Shown here piece by piece: positions 17,913 through 26,485 of a stretch of 64,000 nt of DNA; position 1 is the first letter of the stretch, and every line of letters starts with the position of its first letter. The DNA is from Oleiagrimonas citrea (GTDB taxonomy: Bacteria > Pseudomonadota > Gammaproteobacteria > Xanthomonadales > Rhodanobacteraceae). A program made the translations under genes and the position numbers. The notes beneath the pieces are model-generated. The model was not told the DNA's origin and did no database searches. It worked only from the letters and a program-made list of their open reading frames with translations. The DNA lies in contig NZ_JAAZQD010000002.1 in assembly GCF_012395255.1 (NCBI RefSeq), positions 310,001 to 374,000 on the forward strand, written 5' to 3'.

Positions 17913-19685
17913 TCATTGACACCCAAAATCCGCACCGTCGATGTAACCGTCGAAATCATTGTCGATGCCGTCGGAGCAGGTGTTGCCGACATACTTGCTT
18001 TCCGAACCCGGATTCTTGCAGATGAACATGTCGGGGATCGCGCCCCACAGGTTGTTGTAGTACGTCTCGTAGTCGTAGCTCATCGCACCGACCGCGCCGT
18101 TGCGGATCCACAGCGTGTTCTCGTCGTTGTCGGCGTTGGCCGCGCCCGTGAAGTTCTGCGAGCCGATGATCATGCTGTTGTTGTCGGCCAGCAGCGCCTT
18201 CATGTGCATGCGGCCCTTGAAGTTCTCGATCTTCACCGGAATGCCCGCCGCACACAGTTGGTCGTGCGTACTGTAGGTGTTGCTGGCGCCGTTGCTGTCC
18301 AGAATCACGCGCACGGTCACGCCGCGGTTCTTCGCCGCCAGGATCGCATCGGTGATCGGCTGGCTGGTCAGATAGAAGATCGCGATGTCCAACGTGTGCT
18401 GGGCGCCGTTGATCGCCGGGATGATGGCGTTGTTGGTAGCGTCATCGGTCGGCGAGAAGTAGCTCTCGACCTGGGTGCCGTCGGTATAGACGGGCAGCAG
18501 GTGCACCGTGTTGTCCGACTTCAGGTGATGGGTCAGTCCATCCATCCACATCTCGTCGAACTCGGTCGTGTAGACGCTGGCCAGATTCGCGGACTGGATG
18601 ATGATGGTCCAGTTGGCGTTGTACTCGCCGCCGATGCCGGTGTCGCTGTAGTTGGTCGAGCCGGTCGAGACCCAGTCGCTGTCGATGACGAAGAACTTAT
18701 TGTGCATGATGTAGCCGAAGCCCTCGCCCGTCGACGGATTCTTGTCGACGCGGACCCAGGGATTGCCGGAGCTGTCCTTGCCCAGCGCCGTGATCACGGC
18801 CTGCGTATCGCAGCCGTTGTTGTCGTGGTACGTGAAGCTGCCGTCCGAATTCTGGTCGACCACGCCACGCACGACGACGCCACGCGCCTGCGCCGCGACC
18901 AGCGCATCCTCGAATGCGCACTGATCGCGGAAACCGTAGACCGCGAAGTCGATGGTCTTGGTCGCCGCATTGATGCGCGCCAGCATGGCCTGCGCCATGG
19001 GCAGGTTGTCGCTCGACGAAGGTTCCCCGTACGGGTCGGTCACCGTACTACCCGACAGGCCGCCGGCGAACTTCAGATCATAGTGGAACGCCTCGCTGAT
19101 CATCGGCGGCGGCGGCGTGTCGGCCGCATCCTGCGGCGTACCGTAGCCGAGACCGGAGCCGTAACCGGTGGTGGCCGTGGCCCAGCTGCTGGCAAGCGTA
19201 CCGTCGCCGCTGAGCTTGGCGCGCTGCATGGTGGCCTTGGTGGTGTTGTCGCCAGCCGCCCAGGCGGAAGCGGTCTGGTCCTGCACCGTGCCCTGGCTGT
19301 CGGTCAGCACCAGCGTCTCGCCGCCATTGCCCAGCGCACCGGTGTAGATTTCGTCCGCGGCCACGCCCGGGACCGAGGTATCGTCGGTGCGCTCGAGCAG
19401 GAAATGCCCGTGGGCCGGAATGGTTCCGCTCAGACTGACGGACGGCGTGCCGTCCTGCGACTGCAGCGTCCAGCCGTTGAGACTGATCGGCGCGGCCGTG
19501 GTGTTGTACAGCTCCATCCATTCATCGGACGAACTGTTCGTCGTGCCCATCCAGGACACTTCGGAAATGACCACCTGACGGGCATCCGCAGCCCTTGCCC
19601 ACGAAGGGAACAGGCTGGCGGAAGCGACGACGGTCGCGAAAAGAAAGACAAGCGCACGCGGTACCGCGTGAACGGCACGATTCAT
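17913..19685 (-). CDS. Secreted LTD-domain phospholipase D-like protein
   Basis: 590 residues. Signal peptide to about residue 33 (WARA). Residues ~36-150 form a lamin-tail domain (ISEVSWMGTTNSSSDEWMELYN, ISLNGWTL). Then two PLD half-domains: HKD motif 1 HNKFFVID at 328-335 followed by STNYSD, and motif 2 HMKALLAD at 494-501 followed by GSQNFTG. Both have the full H-x-K-x4-D, so phosphodiesterase activity on phospholipid or nucleic acid is expected outside the cell. The C-terminus CSDGIDNDFDGYIDGADFGC looks like a disulfide-closed calcium loop. LTD-PLD pairings are often extracellular nucleases, but substrate is not determined here. Confidence 0.88.
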   Translation of the reverse strand: MNRAVHAVPRALVFLFATVVASASLFPSWARAADARQVVISEVSWMGTTNSSSDEWMELYNTTAAPISLNGWTLQSQDGTPSVSLSGTIPAHGHFLLERTDDTSVPGVAADEIYTGALGNGGETLVLTDSQGTVQDQTASAWAAGDNTTKATMQRAKLSGDGTLASSWATATTGYGSGLGYGTPQDAADTPPPPMISEAFHYDLKFAGGLSGSTVTDPYGEPSSSDNLPMAQAMLARINAATKTIDFAVYGFRDQCAFEDALVAAQARGVVVRGVVDQNSDGSFTYHDNNGCDTQAVITALGKDSSGNPWVRVDKNPSTGEGFGYIMHNKFFVIDSDWVSTGSTNYSDTGIGGEYNANWTIIIQSANLASVYTTEFDEMWMDGLTHHLKSDNTVHLLPVYTDGTQVESYFSPTDDATNNAIIPAINGAQHTLDIAIFYLTSQPITDAILAAKNRGVTVRVILDSNGASNTYSTHDQLCAAGIPVKIENFKGRMHMKALLADNNSMIIGSQNFTGAANADNDENTLWIRNGAVGAMSYDYETYYNNLWGAIPDMFICKNPGSESKYVGNTCSDGIDNDFDGYIDGADFGCQ

Positions 19686-19958
19686 GGTCGATACTCCCCT
19701 CTAAAGCAGCTCTTGGCTGCGAAAATGACCGAGGGAGTCTCGTGGGGACGTTTGACAACGCGGTGACAACCGGAACTATCGGGCCATCCGGCTCCCGGCA
19801 CCGTGAGCCCAGTCACGGTTCATGCGGCACACAAGAACGCCGTGGACCTGAAGCCGCTGAGGGTCTTAATGTCATCGCCTCTGGAGTTTGCGAAAGTAAA
19901 GCGCAACTGTGCTTTGCTGTAGCACAATCGTTTCGTCACTCTTGCAAGGGAGTTCCAG
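19686..19958. other. Divergent promoter region
   Basis: 273 bases between the PLD-like gene and the host-attachment gene. Short imperfect inverted repeats are present, including GACCTGAAGCCGCTGAGGGTC around 19849-19865, but no clear operator. Confidence 0.35.
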
Positions 19959-20360
19959 ATGAAAAAGATACCCACTGATACATGGATCCTGGTCGCCGAT
20001 GGCGCGGAAGCACGCCTGTTCCGCAACGCCGGAACCGACTACAGGCTTTCGCTGGAACAGATCGAACTCATCCAGCCCCGTGATCTGCTCGATGAAGGCC
20101 CTTCCGGTCACCGGCCGCCCGAGTCCGACGAGCAATCCACCGATGAAGCCACTTTTGCCAAGCAACTGGCGAATCGGCTCAACGCCGCCGCACTGCAGAA
20201 CACTTACGCACATCTCGTGCTCGTGGCCGATCCGCAGACGCTGGGCCAGATGCGACCGCAATTGCACAAGGAAACCCAGCGACGCCTTCTCATGGAAGTC
20301 GCCAAGACCTTCACCAACGCGCCCCTGGCGGACATCCAGAGCGCACTGCAGGCGGAATGA
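19959..20360 (+). CDS. Host attachment protein family (baeRF-like fold)
   Basis: 133 residues matching the Host_attach family first described as required for attachment to host cells: the opening WILVADGAEARLFRN, a central EATFAKQLANRLNAAA and YAHLVLVADPQTLGQMR. The fold is related to eRF1/baeRF proteins, suggesting an RNA- or ribosome-associated role rather than direct adhesion. AAGGGAG lies before the ATG. The next gene, an HPF-like ribosome factor 55 bases downstream, supports a stress/ribosome link. Confidence 0.85.
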   Translation: MKKIPTDTWILVADGAEARLFRNAGTDYRLSLEQIELIQPRDLLDEGPSGHRPPESDEQSTDEATFAKQLANRLNAAALQNTYAHLVLVADPQTLGQMRPQLHKETQRRLLMEVAKTFTNAPLADIQSALQAE

Positions 20361-20415
20361 ACCGTCTTCGCCTGACGCGCATGCCTCGGCGACACGACAG
20401 TACAAGGAGCACGAC

Positions 20416-20727
20416 ATGCAGATTCAGCTCAACACCGACGACCGAGTTCCCGGCGGCGAGGCGCTGCAGGCCAGCGTCGACAGTCTGGTCACGCAGCACC
20501 TCGAACGTTTCTTCCCCTACCTGACGCGCATCGAAGTGCATCTGGCCGATGCCAACGGCACCAAAGGCGGCGGTCACGACAAGCAGTGCGCCATCGAGGC
20601 GCGCATGAGCAACGGCCCATCCATGGGCGTCAACCATGACGATGAAACCATGGAAAAAGCCATTCGCGGCGCCTGCGAGAAGATGCGCTCCCGCCTCGAC
20701 AGTCGCATCGGCAAGCGTGGGCATTGA
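20416..20727 (+). CDS. HPF/RaiA-like ribosome-associated protein
   Basis: 103 residues with the sigma-54-modulation/S30AE fold: opening strand MQIQLNTDD, VTQHLERFFPYLTRIEVHL, a central glycine-rich turn, AIEARMSNG and a C-terminal helix TMEKAIRGACEKMRSRLDSRIGK. Members bind the 30S decoding centre and hibernate ribosomes in stationary phase or stress. It is a short form without the dimerising C-terminal domain. AAGGAG is seven bases before the ATG. It is probably co-transcribed with the preceding host-attachment gene. Confidence 0.82.
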   Translation: MQIQLNTDDRVPGGEALQASVDSLVTQHLERFFPYLTRIEVHLADANGTKGGGHDKQCAIEARMSNGPSMGVNHDDETMEKAIRGACEKMRSRLDSRIGKRGH

Positions 20728-20733
20728 GCGCAA

Positions 20734-20767
20734 CGCCGGGATGCGAAGCATCTCTGCCATCCCGGCG
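20734..20767 (+). terminator. Hairpin after the HPF-like gene
   Basis: CGCCGGGATG / CATCCCGGCG, a perfect ten-base stem beginning a few bases after the stop codon, followed by CTTCC rather than a T-run. Confidence 0.55.
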
Positions 20768-21072
20768 CTTCCATGATTGCGGCGACGGCCCGGGCATCCG
20801 AAGCCGGACCGGCGCGGACCGGCTCCGGGCCTGCCGTTCCAGACCGCCACCGACCTGGCTCTCCACGGATTCTTGACGAACGAACTCGACGCGCAGTAGC
20901 TTGATCCGAAAGCTTTTCTTGAAACAAGAATCGCCCCGTCGAGGGGACCTCGCCGGCTGCGATTCCGGACCTCGACACGGCACGGCACACTCGGCAAGGA
21001 TGCGCGACGCGGAAGCTCCCGCCCATCGTGTCGTACCGGCCCACCGAAGCATCACCGACAAGGACGCCTCGC

Positions 21073-21975
21073 ATGCCCAACGTGACCAAGGAACAGCTGC
21101 AAGCAGGCCGCCGGAATCTTCGGGCGGCCGACCATGGCGTGGTCAGCCCCAAGTACAGCGGCATCCGCGCACGCCGCGGCATGGTGCAGTCCGCCGCCGA
21201 GTACTACGACCACATGCTGGAGACCCGGCGGGCCATCACACGCCTGGACAGCAAGCCCGTCGGTTCACGGATGCTCAGCGAGCTCAACAGCCGCACTTCG
21301 ACCGTGTCGCCTCCCACGGACCGACACAATGCGTACACGCCCAATACGTCCGTCGACATCTACGCCCATGATCGCCGCGGTCACCACCACGCACCGCGCA
21401 CCACCATGTTCGGCGGTGCGGATCTGCAGGCGGCCGAGGCGCGGATGGCCTATCGCTACAAGGGCGTTTCCGGTCCCGGCCAGGCCAGCGAGGTGAAATT
21501 CGACGCCTTCGCGACCAACGACCGCGGCGATGCCTTCGTGGGTCCTCAGCGGCGCGCGATCGGTCTGGGGCACGAACTGGTCCACGCGTGGCGCGCCTCG
21601 CACGGCATGGCGGTCAGCCCGCCCGAGGTCAGCATGGACCGCCATGAACCCCTGCTCCATCCGACCAACGAGCACGGACAGTCGGCCAAGGACATCCTCG
21701 ACATGGGCATGCGCCTGAAAGAGGAATTCGAAACCGTGGGACTGGAACCGACGCCCAGGATGCGCCACCGCTTCCAGCCCACCGAGAACCTGCTGCGTCA
21801 CGAACACGGGCTGACCGCCCGACGGCACTATTCCGGTTACCGGCCGGGCAGCATGGATGGTGACCTGGATGTGGCGGACCGGTTCACCGATACGCGCTCG
21901 ATGAAGCAGAAATACTGGGACAGCCCGACTCCGCTGTCGCCGATGCGGCGCATCATCAAGAATCTGACGGACTAG
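21073..21975 (+). CDS. M91-type zinc protease, effector candidate (copy 2)
   Basis: 300 residues, soluble, basic N-terminus (MPNVTKEQLQAGRRNLRAAD), no export signal. HELVH at 167-171 in [20 protein letters not shown] at 217-224; then TENLLRHEH and YSGYRPG. The segment TRRAITRLDSKPVGSRMLSELN aligns with equivalent stretches in the other two copies, so the family shares a helical N-terminal region as well as the catalytic core. GHE(L/M)VHA plus downstream EE(F/Y)ETVGL is the M91 signature of NleD, HopH1 and XopG. It is convergent with copy 3, 140 bases away. The upstream 200 bases show no clear Hrp-type operator. Confidence 0.84.
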   Translation: MPNVTKEQLQAGRRNLRAADHGVVSPKYSGIRARRGMVQSAAEYYDHMLETRRAITRLDSKPVGSRMLSELNSRTSTVSPPTDRHNAYTPNTSVDIYAHDRRGHHHAPRTTMFGGADLQAAEARMAYRYKGVSGPGQASEVKFDAFATNDRGDAFVGPQRRAIGLGHELVHAWRASHGMAVSPPEVSMDRHEPLLHPTNEHGQSAKDILDMGMRLKEEFETVGLEPTPRMRHRFQPTENLLRHEHGLTARRHYSGYRPGSMDGDLDVADRFTDTRSMKQKYWDSPTPLSPMRRIIKNLTD

Positions 21976-22115
21976 CGCTTGTTCACCCGATCCTGATCGT
22001 TTCTATCGGCTCGGTCCCGTCATCGGGCTTGCAGGGATGCGTCAGCGTGCAGAGAGAAGACCAGAGCAGCGTGCCATGACTCTGCCGCTTTCCGGTTGCC
22101 CGGGCCTCAGCGCCG
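21976..22115. other. Short gap between convergent M91 genes
   Basis: 140 bases between the stop codons of copies 2 and 3. There is no T-rich terminator and no transposon end, so the convergent pair was not obviously created by an insertion sequence. Confidence 0.4.
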
Positions 22116-22907
22116 TCACTTGTTCTTGTTGATCAGCTCTTTCATCTTCGGCATGGGCGTCATGCCCGAGTACTCGGTGCGTGGCGCAATGCCGTGCTCC
22201 TTGCGCAAGGAGTTCTCGGTGATCCCCTGCGGCGCCTTCAGCAAGCCGACGGTCTCGAACTCCTCGATCTGCGTGTGCAGCAGCTTGCGCTTGGGCATGT
22301 GATCGAGTGCGTTGGTATCGACCGCCATGCCCGTCTGGTTGCGCAAGGCATGGACCAGCTCGTGCCCCAGGCCAATGAAGGCCGGACGCGAACCGTCGGA
22401 TTTCTTGATGTCCGGGTTGTAGTGCACGGTCGTTGCCTCGCCGAATCCCGGCGAGTCATGCTTGAGTGGCTTGTCCCGAAACGCCAGCATGCCTTGCGGC
22501 TTGGCGGTGTTGCCCTGGTCGTCGCGCGTACGGGCGTCGGCGATCATCACCGTCGAATGGAAATCGACCATGGATGGACTGGGGCCATTGTTGAGTTGAC
22601 TCAGCAACGATTTGCCTTGCGGCTGGCTGTCGAGCGTATGCAACGCGCGACGAGTATCGACCATGAAATCGGTGAACCCGTGACTGCTCTGCCCTCTCTT
22701 GCGCTGCAGACTGAGGTGGTCGTAGCCGGACATGGCCGGCATCAGTCCGACCTTCCGCAGCTGGCTCTTCTGTCCGGTCAGTTCCTGCCCGGTGATCTTG
22801 GCGCGACCGTGATTCGGGTGAATAGGCTCGACGCCCAACTGCTTATGCTTGCCACGCGCCACATCCGCGTAGCTCATCACCTGCCGGGGTTTCCATGGAC
22901 CGGACAT
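22116..22907 (-). CDS. M91-type zinc protease, effector candidate (copy 3)
   Basis: 263 residues. Zinc motif HELVH at 182-186 (FIGLGHELVHALR), EEFETVGL at 215-222, then ITENSLRKEH and EYSGMTP. The N-terminus has several Lys/Arg and the shared TRRALHTLDSQPQGKSLLSQLN segment. It is shorter than copies 1 and 2 because it lacks their C-terminal ~35 residues after YSGM and has a shorter loop between HELVH and EEFE. The start at 22907 has AGGGAGG just upstream; an ATG at 22943 lacks one. Divergence among the three copies is too high for recent duplication and suggests old paralogues or separate acquisitions. Confidence 0.82.
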   Translation of the reverse strand: MSGPWKPRQVMSYADVARGKHKQLGVEPIHPNHGRAKITGQELTGQKSQLRKVGLMPAMSGYDHLSLQRKRGQSSHGFTDFMVDTRRALHTLDSQPQGKSLLSQLNNGPSPSMVDFHSTVMIADARTRDDQGNTAKPQGMLAFRDKPLKHDSPGFGEATTVHYNPDIKKSDGSRPAFIGLGHELVHALRNQTGMAVDTNALDHMPKRKLLHTQIEEFETVGLLKAPQGITENSLRKEHGIAPRTEYSGMTPMPKMKELINKNK

Positions 22908-23070
22908 TGCGCACCTCCCTGCATGCAAGAATCGGACATCCAACCGTTTGTTTTTGCAGTATCCCTGTCGGTCGCTGGCAGATCAACTCTCCGGTCGCGA
23001 ACCGCCCTCGGATAATGAGGGAGGGCGCACCGGTCGCATCCACGCCAGGCAAGTCCTCGTCTGCTGGATG

Positions 23071-23391
23071 CTACGGCGGCCTCTCGCTATCCGGATTGTC
23101 GGACTGGACTCGGGTAGCGTTGTGCTCGTGCGTCAGTGCATTTTCGGCCCAAGGCCGCGAAGACGAAGGTTGAGGCGCCATCATTGGGATCGGCCCTCGA
23201 TCCGTCCTCGTCGCGAATAGCACCGTCGACACGATCATGAAAGTGACCCCCAGGCCACCAATCAGGATACGTTGCCAACCCAACAATTCCTGGAGTTCCA
23301 TATCCTTGATTTTCATCGGCTTGCCGATGACGGCCCAGACCAGAAGGATCAGTCCGGCAAGCAACAGGAAGCCAGCCAACGTCTTGGGCAT
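23071..23391 (-). CDS. Small two-helix membrane protein
   Basis: 106 residues: membrane segments FLLLAGLILLVWAVIG and ILIGGLGVTFMIVSTVLF, joined by a charged loop (KPMKIKDMELQELLGWQR), then a Pro/Ser-rich polar tail. AAGGAGGG stands a few bases before the ATG, which strongly supports translation. I do not recognise a family. Confidence 0.7.
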   Translation of the reverse strand: MPKTLAGFLLLAGLILLVWAVIGKPMKIKDMELQELLGWQRILIGGLGVTFMIVSTVLFATRTDRGPIPMMAPQPSSSRPWAENALTHEHNATRVQSDNPDSERPP

Positions 23392-23429
23392 GATGATCCC
23401 TCCTTCCTGGAAGCATGCTGCTTGTTAAC

Positions 23430-23703
23430 ATGGCAGCGAGCGGGATTGAACTAGCCGTTTGACCGACTTACCAATGGACGAGCAGCGCGTTGATCCGCGG
23501 CATCAGGGACTCACCCTTGGAGCAAAGCCCGCGCCCACTCAGACTGCCGGGCCCGGCTAGGGGCCGCTGCGCGTACGGGGTCAAATGCCGCTTTCACTGG
23601 TGCCAGCCAAGCTGCGTATGCCCAACTCTGCCTCATGGAACAAGCTTCCCGGCATGGCTCTACGGAACGGACAACTGCCACGCTTCCTCCGTCCTCGGCT
23701 GAT
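23430..23703. other. Boundary DNA of the accessory patch
   Basis: No supported gene. Bases ~23431-23490, read on the minus strand, end in AGTTCAATCCCGCTCGC, loosely like a tRNA T-arm, but no acceptor or anticodon arm pairs. A 13-base direct repeat (CTGATTCAATCAT) with 16-base period at 23699-23711 and 23715-23727 overlaps the end of the regulator fragment that follows. Confidence 0.35.
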
Positions 23704-23862
23704 TCAATCATCAGCTGATTCAATCATTCGCAGGCCGGGCACAATACGCCCCCTGTCTTCGGGCGTCGCCGGGTTGTACACGATCATGCTCAGATCGGGC
23801 GGCCGTCCACCGCGAAGATGGAATACTCGAAGGCCAGCAGCCCGAGTTCCGGGCGCTGGATG
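23704..23862 (-). pseudogene. 3' remnant of an XRE-family (MmyB/MLTR-type) regulator, frameshifted
   Basis: On the minus strand the fragment reads RPELGLLAFEYSIFAVDGRP and, after a one-base frame change, DLSMIVYNPATPEDRGRI before a stop at 23704. This is the C-terminal ligand-binding end typical of XRE regulators with an MLTR domain (EYSTFAVDGRPDL.MVVYNP). Losing one G in the Gly-Arg-Pro-Asp stretch breaks the frame. The N-terminal DNA-binding part is absent: the fragment ends abruptly at about 23862, where the SDR remnant starts. Confidence 0.6.
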
Positions 23863-24200
23863 TGCTTAACCGCTGGGCGGTTGTTCTCGTACTCGACGCG
23901 GCGAAACTCTACCGTCAGGTCATGGAAAGCAATCAGCCCGGCGCGAGCTACCAAGCAGGTGCCGAGGAAGGCATCGCGCCCCGGGACATCGCGCGGACGC
24001 TCGGCAAAGGGCTACACCTGCCGGCGAAATCGATCCGCGCCGACGAGGCCGCAGTGTACGTCGCCTGAGTGGCGCCGTTCGCCAACATGAACCTCACCGC
24101 CGCCAGCACCTGCACGCTCAAAACACTGGACTGGCATCCCACCGAGCCGGGCCTGATCGAGGACCTGGAAAACAGGGACTACGCGCTCATTAAAAAATAA
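23862..24200 (+). pseudogene. 3' remnant of an atypical SDR/NAD(P)-dependent epimerase-like gene
   Basis: The fragment opens NRWAVVLVLDAAKLYRQVME and runs through GASYQAGAEEGIAPRDIART, then APFANMNLTAASTCTLKTLD and WHPTEPGLIEDLENRDYA to a TAA at 24198. This is the C-terminal third of an SDR oxidoreductase of the type usually encoded beside an XRE/MLTR regulator. An in-frame TGA at 24066-24068 falls where homologues commonly have Trp (TGG), so a single base change truncated it. The Rossmann N-terminus is missing. It is fused back-to-back with the regulator fragment. Confidence 0.65.
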
Positions 24201-24287
24201 CAGAATTGAAGCAAGCAGAAGGCAGAGGCGATAACCTGACTTGTTCGCATCTGAACTTTTCAGTACGAATAAAAGCCCTATGTATTG

Positions 24288-25025
24288 CTATGATCGCAAG
24301 CCTGAAAACAATGAGGCCACGAATCCGCCCGCATTAACTTTATCTATACGTAGAAAATCATGCTTTCGAACGGCCTGATCGTAGGCATGAAATTTTCTCC
24401 GACCTTCTTCCTGAGGCATCAGCTCTGTAGTACCTGCAGCCCCAACGATAAAGAACTTCGTGACTTTCGAACCCGAAGACCCAAGATACGAAACCCTCAA
24501 GTATCTACGCACAGCTATATTTGCGGAATACCCTCGTAACTTAGCATAGCCTTCAATAGATTTTTCAAGATCGAAAATTTTTAGATTATTCCCCGACCTA
24601 CTGTATACAGCAACCACACCTTTCCGCCCATCACCCGGAACATACGAGTCATAGTACAACCTCAATGCAAAATCTTTATTTAGCACCACCTCTCCTGTAC
24701 TGATTTTTTTAATCGTAACGCCCAGCATAACTTTGCATGTTGGGTGGAATTCGAATACCGGCGCCCCCTCGTCCACTATATTGAGCACATCTCCGGCGTA
24801 CACACCCAAATCGCTTTTATCCACGTATTTGGATGTTGGAATAATCAAAGGATCCACCCCGCGCTCGGCAACACGAAGCTGCGCGGACATCAGCTTCATT
24901 TCCTTTATGGACACAAATAGCTGCGAAAGAGAAACCGCAAGAGCCATGATCCCGAGCAGCACCATGGCAAAAATCTCGAAATAGATCTTGTTATCTTTGA
25001 GCCACGACTTTGCAAAAATCTTCAT
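24288..25025 (-). CDS. Membrane-anchored protein of unknown function, AT-rich gene
   Basis: 245 residues. One N-terminal membrane helix (IFAMVLLGIMALAVSLSQLFV) follows a short basic leader; the remaining ~200 residues are soluble with mixed beta character. Codon use is clearly AT-richer than neighbours (many AAA, ATA, TTT codons), suggesting acquisition. AAGGGGG precedes the ATG at 25025; an ATG at 25058 is possible. No family is recognised. The gene sits alone between the broken SDR fragment and the DUF3228 gene. Confidence 0.7.
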   Translation of the reverse strand: MKIFAKSWLKDNKIYFEIFAMVLLGIMALAVSLSQLFVSIKEMKLMSAQLRVAERGVDPLIIPTSKYVDKSDLGVYAGDVLNIVDEGAPVFEFHPTCKVMLGVTIKKISTGEVVLNKDFALRLYYDSYVPGDGRKGVVAVYSRSGNNLKIFDLEKSIEGYAKLRGYSANIAVRRYLRVSYLGSSGSKVTKFFIVGAAGTTELMPQEEGRRKFHAYDQAVRKHDFLRIDKVNAGGFVASLFSGLRS

Positions 25026-25286
25026 CGCATAACCCCCTTTGCGAATCCATTCATCCAAAAACTGGAATACATCTCATGGATAAGACGCGCACTGAAATAA
25101 AAGTTACGGCCGCAATAACTTCCCACTCACTGCCTTACTCTTTTTGTTAAAGGCATTAGAAACCTACACGCAAAGCAGGAACAATTACACGCACAAACAT
25201 ATTCTCAGGAGCATCGCCGCTCAAGCAGATAACATATGCGAGGTGTGATGTCGAAAATTTCTTGCATCCATCCAGGCTTCGTCAAC

Positions 25287-25844
25287 TCAACCCCGCCAGT
25301 TCGCATGCTCCTGCCAGAAGGCCACGCTTTGCTGATATGCCGCGCGATCCAGCGGCACGCCCGAACCGCCTTCGTCGACGCCGACGGCATTGCGCATCAT
25401 GGTGATCGGCGCCATCGGCGTCTCGGCCGGCTCCATGGAGTACAGGCAGCCGACCACGCCCCAGTCCGCATCGATGGGCGAGCCCTCTTTCTCGAGTTGC
25501 TCGGCACTGTAGAGAATCGGCAGCAAGTAGCGGGCAACGGGCGGGTCCACATCCTCGAACCAGCGCACCAGCACCGGCAGCTCGTCCGCCGAGCGGGCCT
25601 CGTAGGCCGAGTGCAGCAAGTGGCGGTTGTCGTCGGTGATCGGCACCGCCATGCAGCGCGTCGACGTCCAGTTGCGGTGCACATGCAGACGGCAGAACGG
25701 CGCGTAGCCTTCCAGCACCGCGAGCGGCGCCTCTTCGTTCAGGCGTCGCTCGAACGCATCAGCAGTGCAGTCCTGGATGGTGTTGCGTCGCGATGCGTCA
25801 GGAAACAGCCGGGTGCAGGCAAAGGGAGTGAGGACGATGGACAT
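25287..25844 (-). CDS. DUF3228 family protein
   Basis: 185 residues matching DUF3228 almost end to end: RRNTIQDCTADAFERRLNE, LHVHRNWTSTRCMAV, NRHLLHSAYEARSADELPVL, SPIDADWGVVGCLY and the closing MAPITMMRNAVGVDEGGSGV. It is a soluble cytosolic protein of unknown function. High GC returns here, so it probably belongs to the core genome and marks the edge of the accessory patch. Confidence 0.9.
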   Translation of the reverse strand: MSIVLTPFACTRLFPDASRRNTIQDCTADAFERRLNEEAPLAVLEGYAPFCRLHVHRNWTSTRCMAVPITDDNRHLLHSAYEARSADELPVLVRWFEDVDPPVARYLLPILYSAEQLEKEGSPIDADWGVVGCLYSMEPAETPMAPITMMRNAVGVDEGGSGVPLDRAAYQQSVAFWQEHANWRG

Positions 25845-25976
25845 GGACAGCCGCCAAGGAAACCAGCGACAAGAGTAACGCGCGCTCTGTCACCTGTCCG
25901 TCGTGCGCGGAAGGCACCCGAAGGTCAAGCCCTGCGCCTCATTCAGGACGTGTCCCGGTTTCACACGAAGCCACGA

Positions 25977-26414
25977 TCACCGAACAATCCCCAGATACTG
26001 AAGCGCGAACACGCATGCCACGAAGGCGGCCAACGTGAGGACCATCGCCAACAACCCAACCCCGACCACCAACCAATTCGAATGAAAATCCAGCGTCCGG
26101 GACTCGATGATGACCTGTTTGGTGAACTGGAGGCGCTGCACCAAAGTCTGCGTAACGCCGATTGTGATCACGGGGATGACGAAGCTCGGGAACTTGTCCG
26201 GAAGAAAAGGCAATACAAGGAACATCGCCAGCATCACGAGGGCGCCGTACAAGCTCGTCTTCCTTACCGACTCGGCTTTGCCGAGCGCCTGAAAATTCCT
26301 GCGCATGCACCAGATGGCGGCCAACGGCCCGCCCAGAAAGGCCGCAAAAGAAGACTGGATCGGGGAATAGACCCGCCTCGTGTTCGAGACTGCCTCAAGA
26401 TTCAGATTGGCCAT
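25977..26414 (-). CDS. Small multi-pass membrane protein
   Basis: About 145 residues with hydrophobic segments SSFAAFLGGPLAAIWCM, LYGALVMLAMFLVLPFL, SFVIPVITIGVTQTLV and WLVVGVGLLAMVLTLAAFVA. No recognised family. ATG 26414 or the TTG two codons earlier are both possible starts; GGAG lies before them. It is downstream of the zinc-ribbon membrane gene on the same strand. Confidence 0.65.
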   Translation of the reverse strand: MANLNLEAVSNTRRVYSPIQSSFAAFLGGPLAAIWCMRRNFQALGKAESVRKTSLYGALVMLAMFLVLPFLPDKFPSFVIPVITIGVTQTLVQRLQFTKQVIIESRTLDFHSNWLVVGVGLLAMVLTLAAFVACVFALQYLGIVR

Positions 26415-26485
26415 TTCCAATGGTATGTCTCCAGGTAAGAAGCGGTTTCCGAAACAAGAGAGAGTAGGAGATCAGCACTCACTTT

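Noticed and set aside
23431..23490. tRNA-like 3' end on the minus strand (possible attachment-site remnant)
   Set aside because: The T-arm does not pair and no anticodon or acceptor stem forms; similarity is limited to a short TTCAATCC-like stretch.
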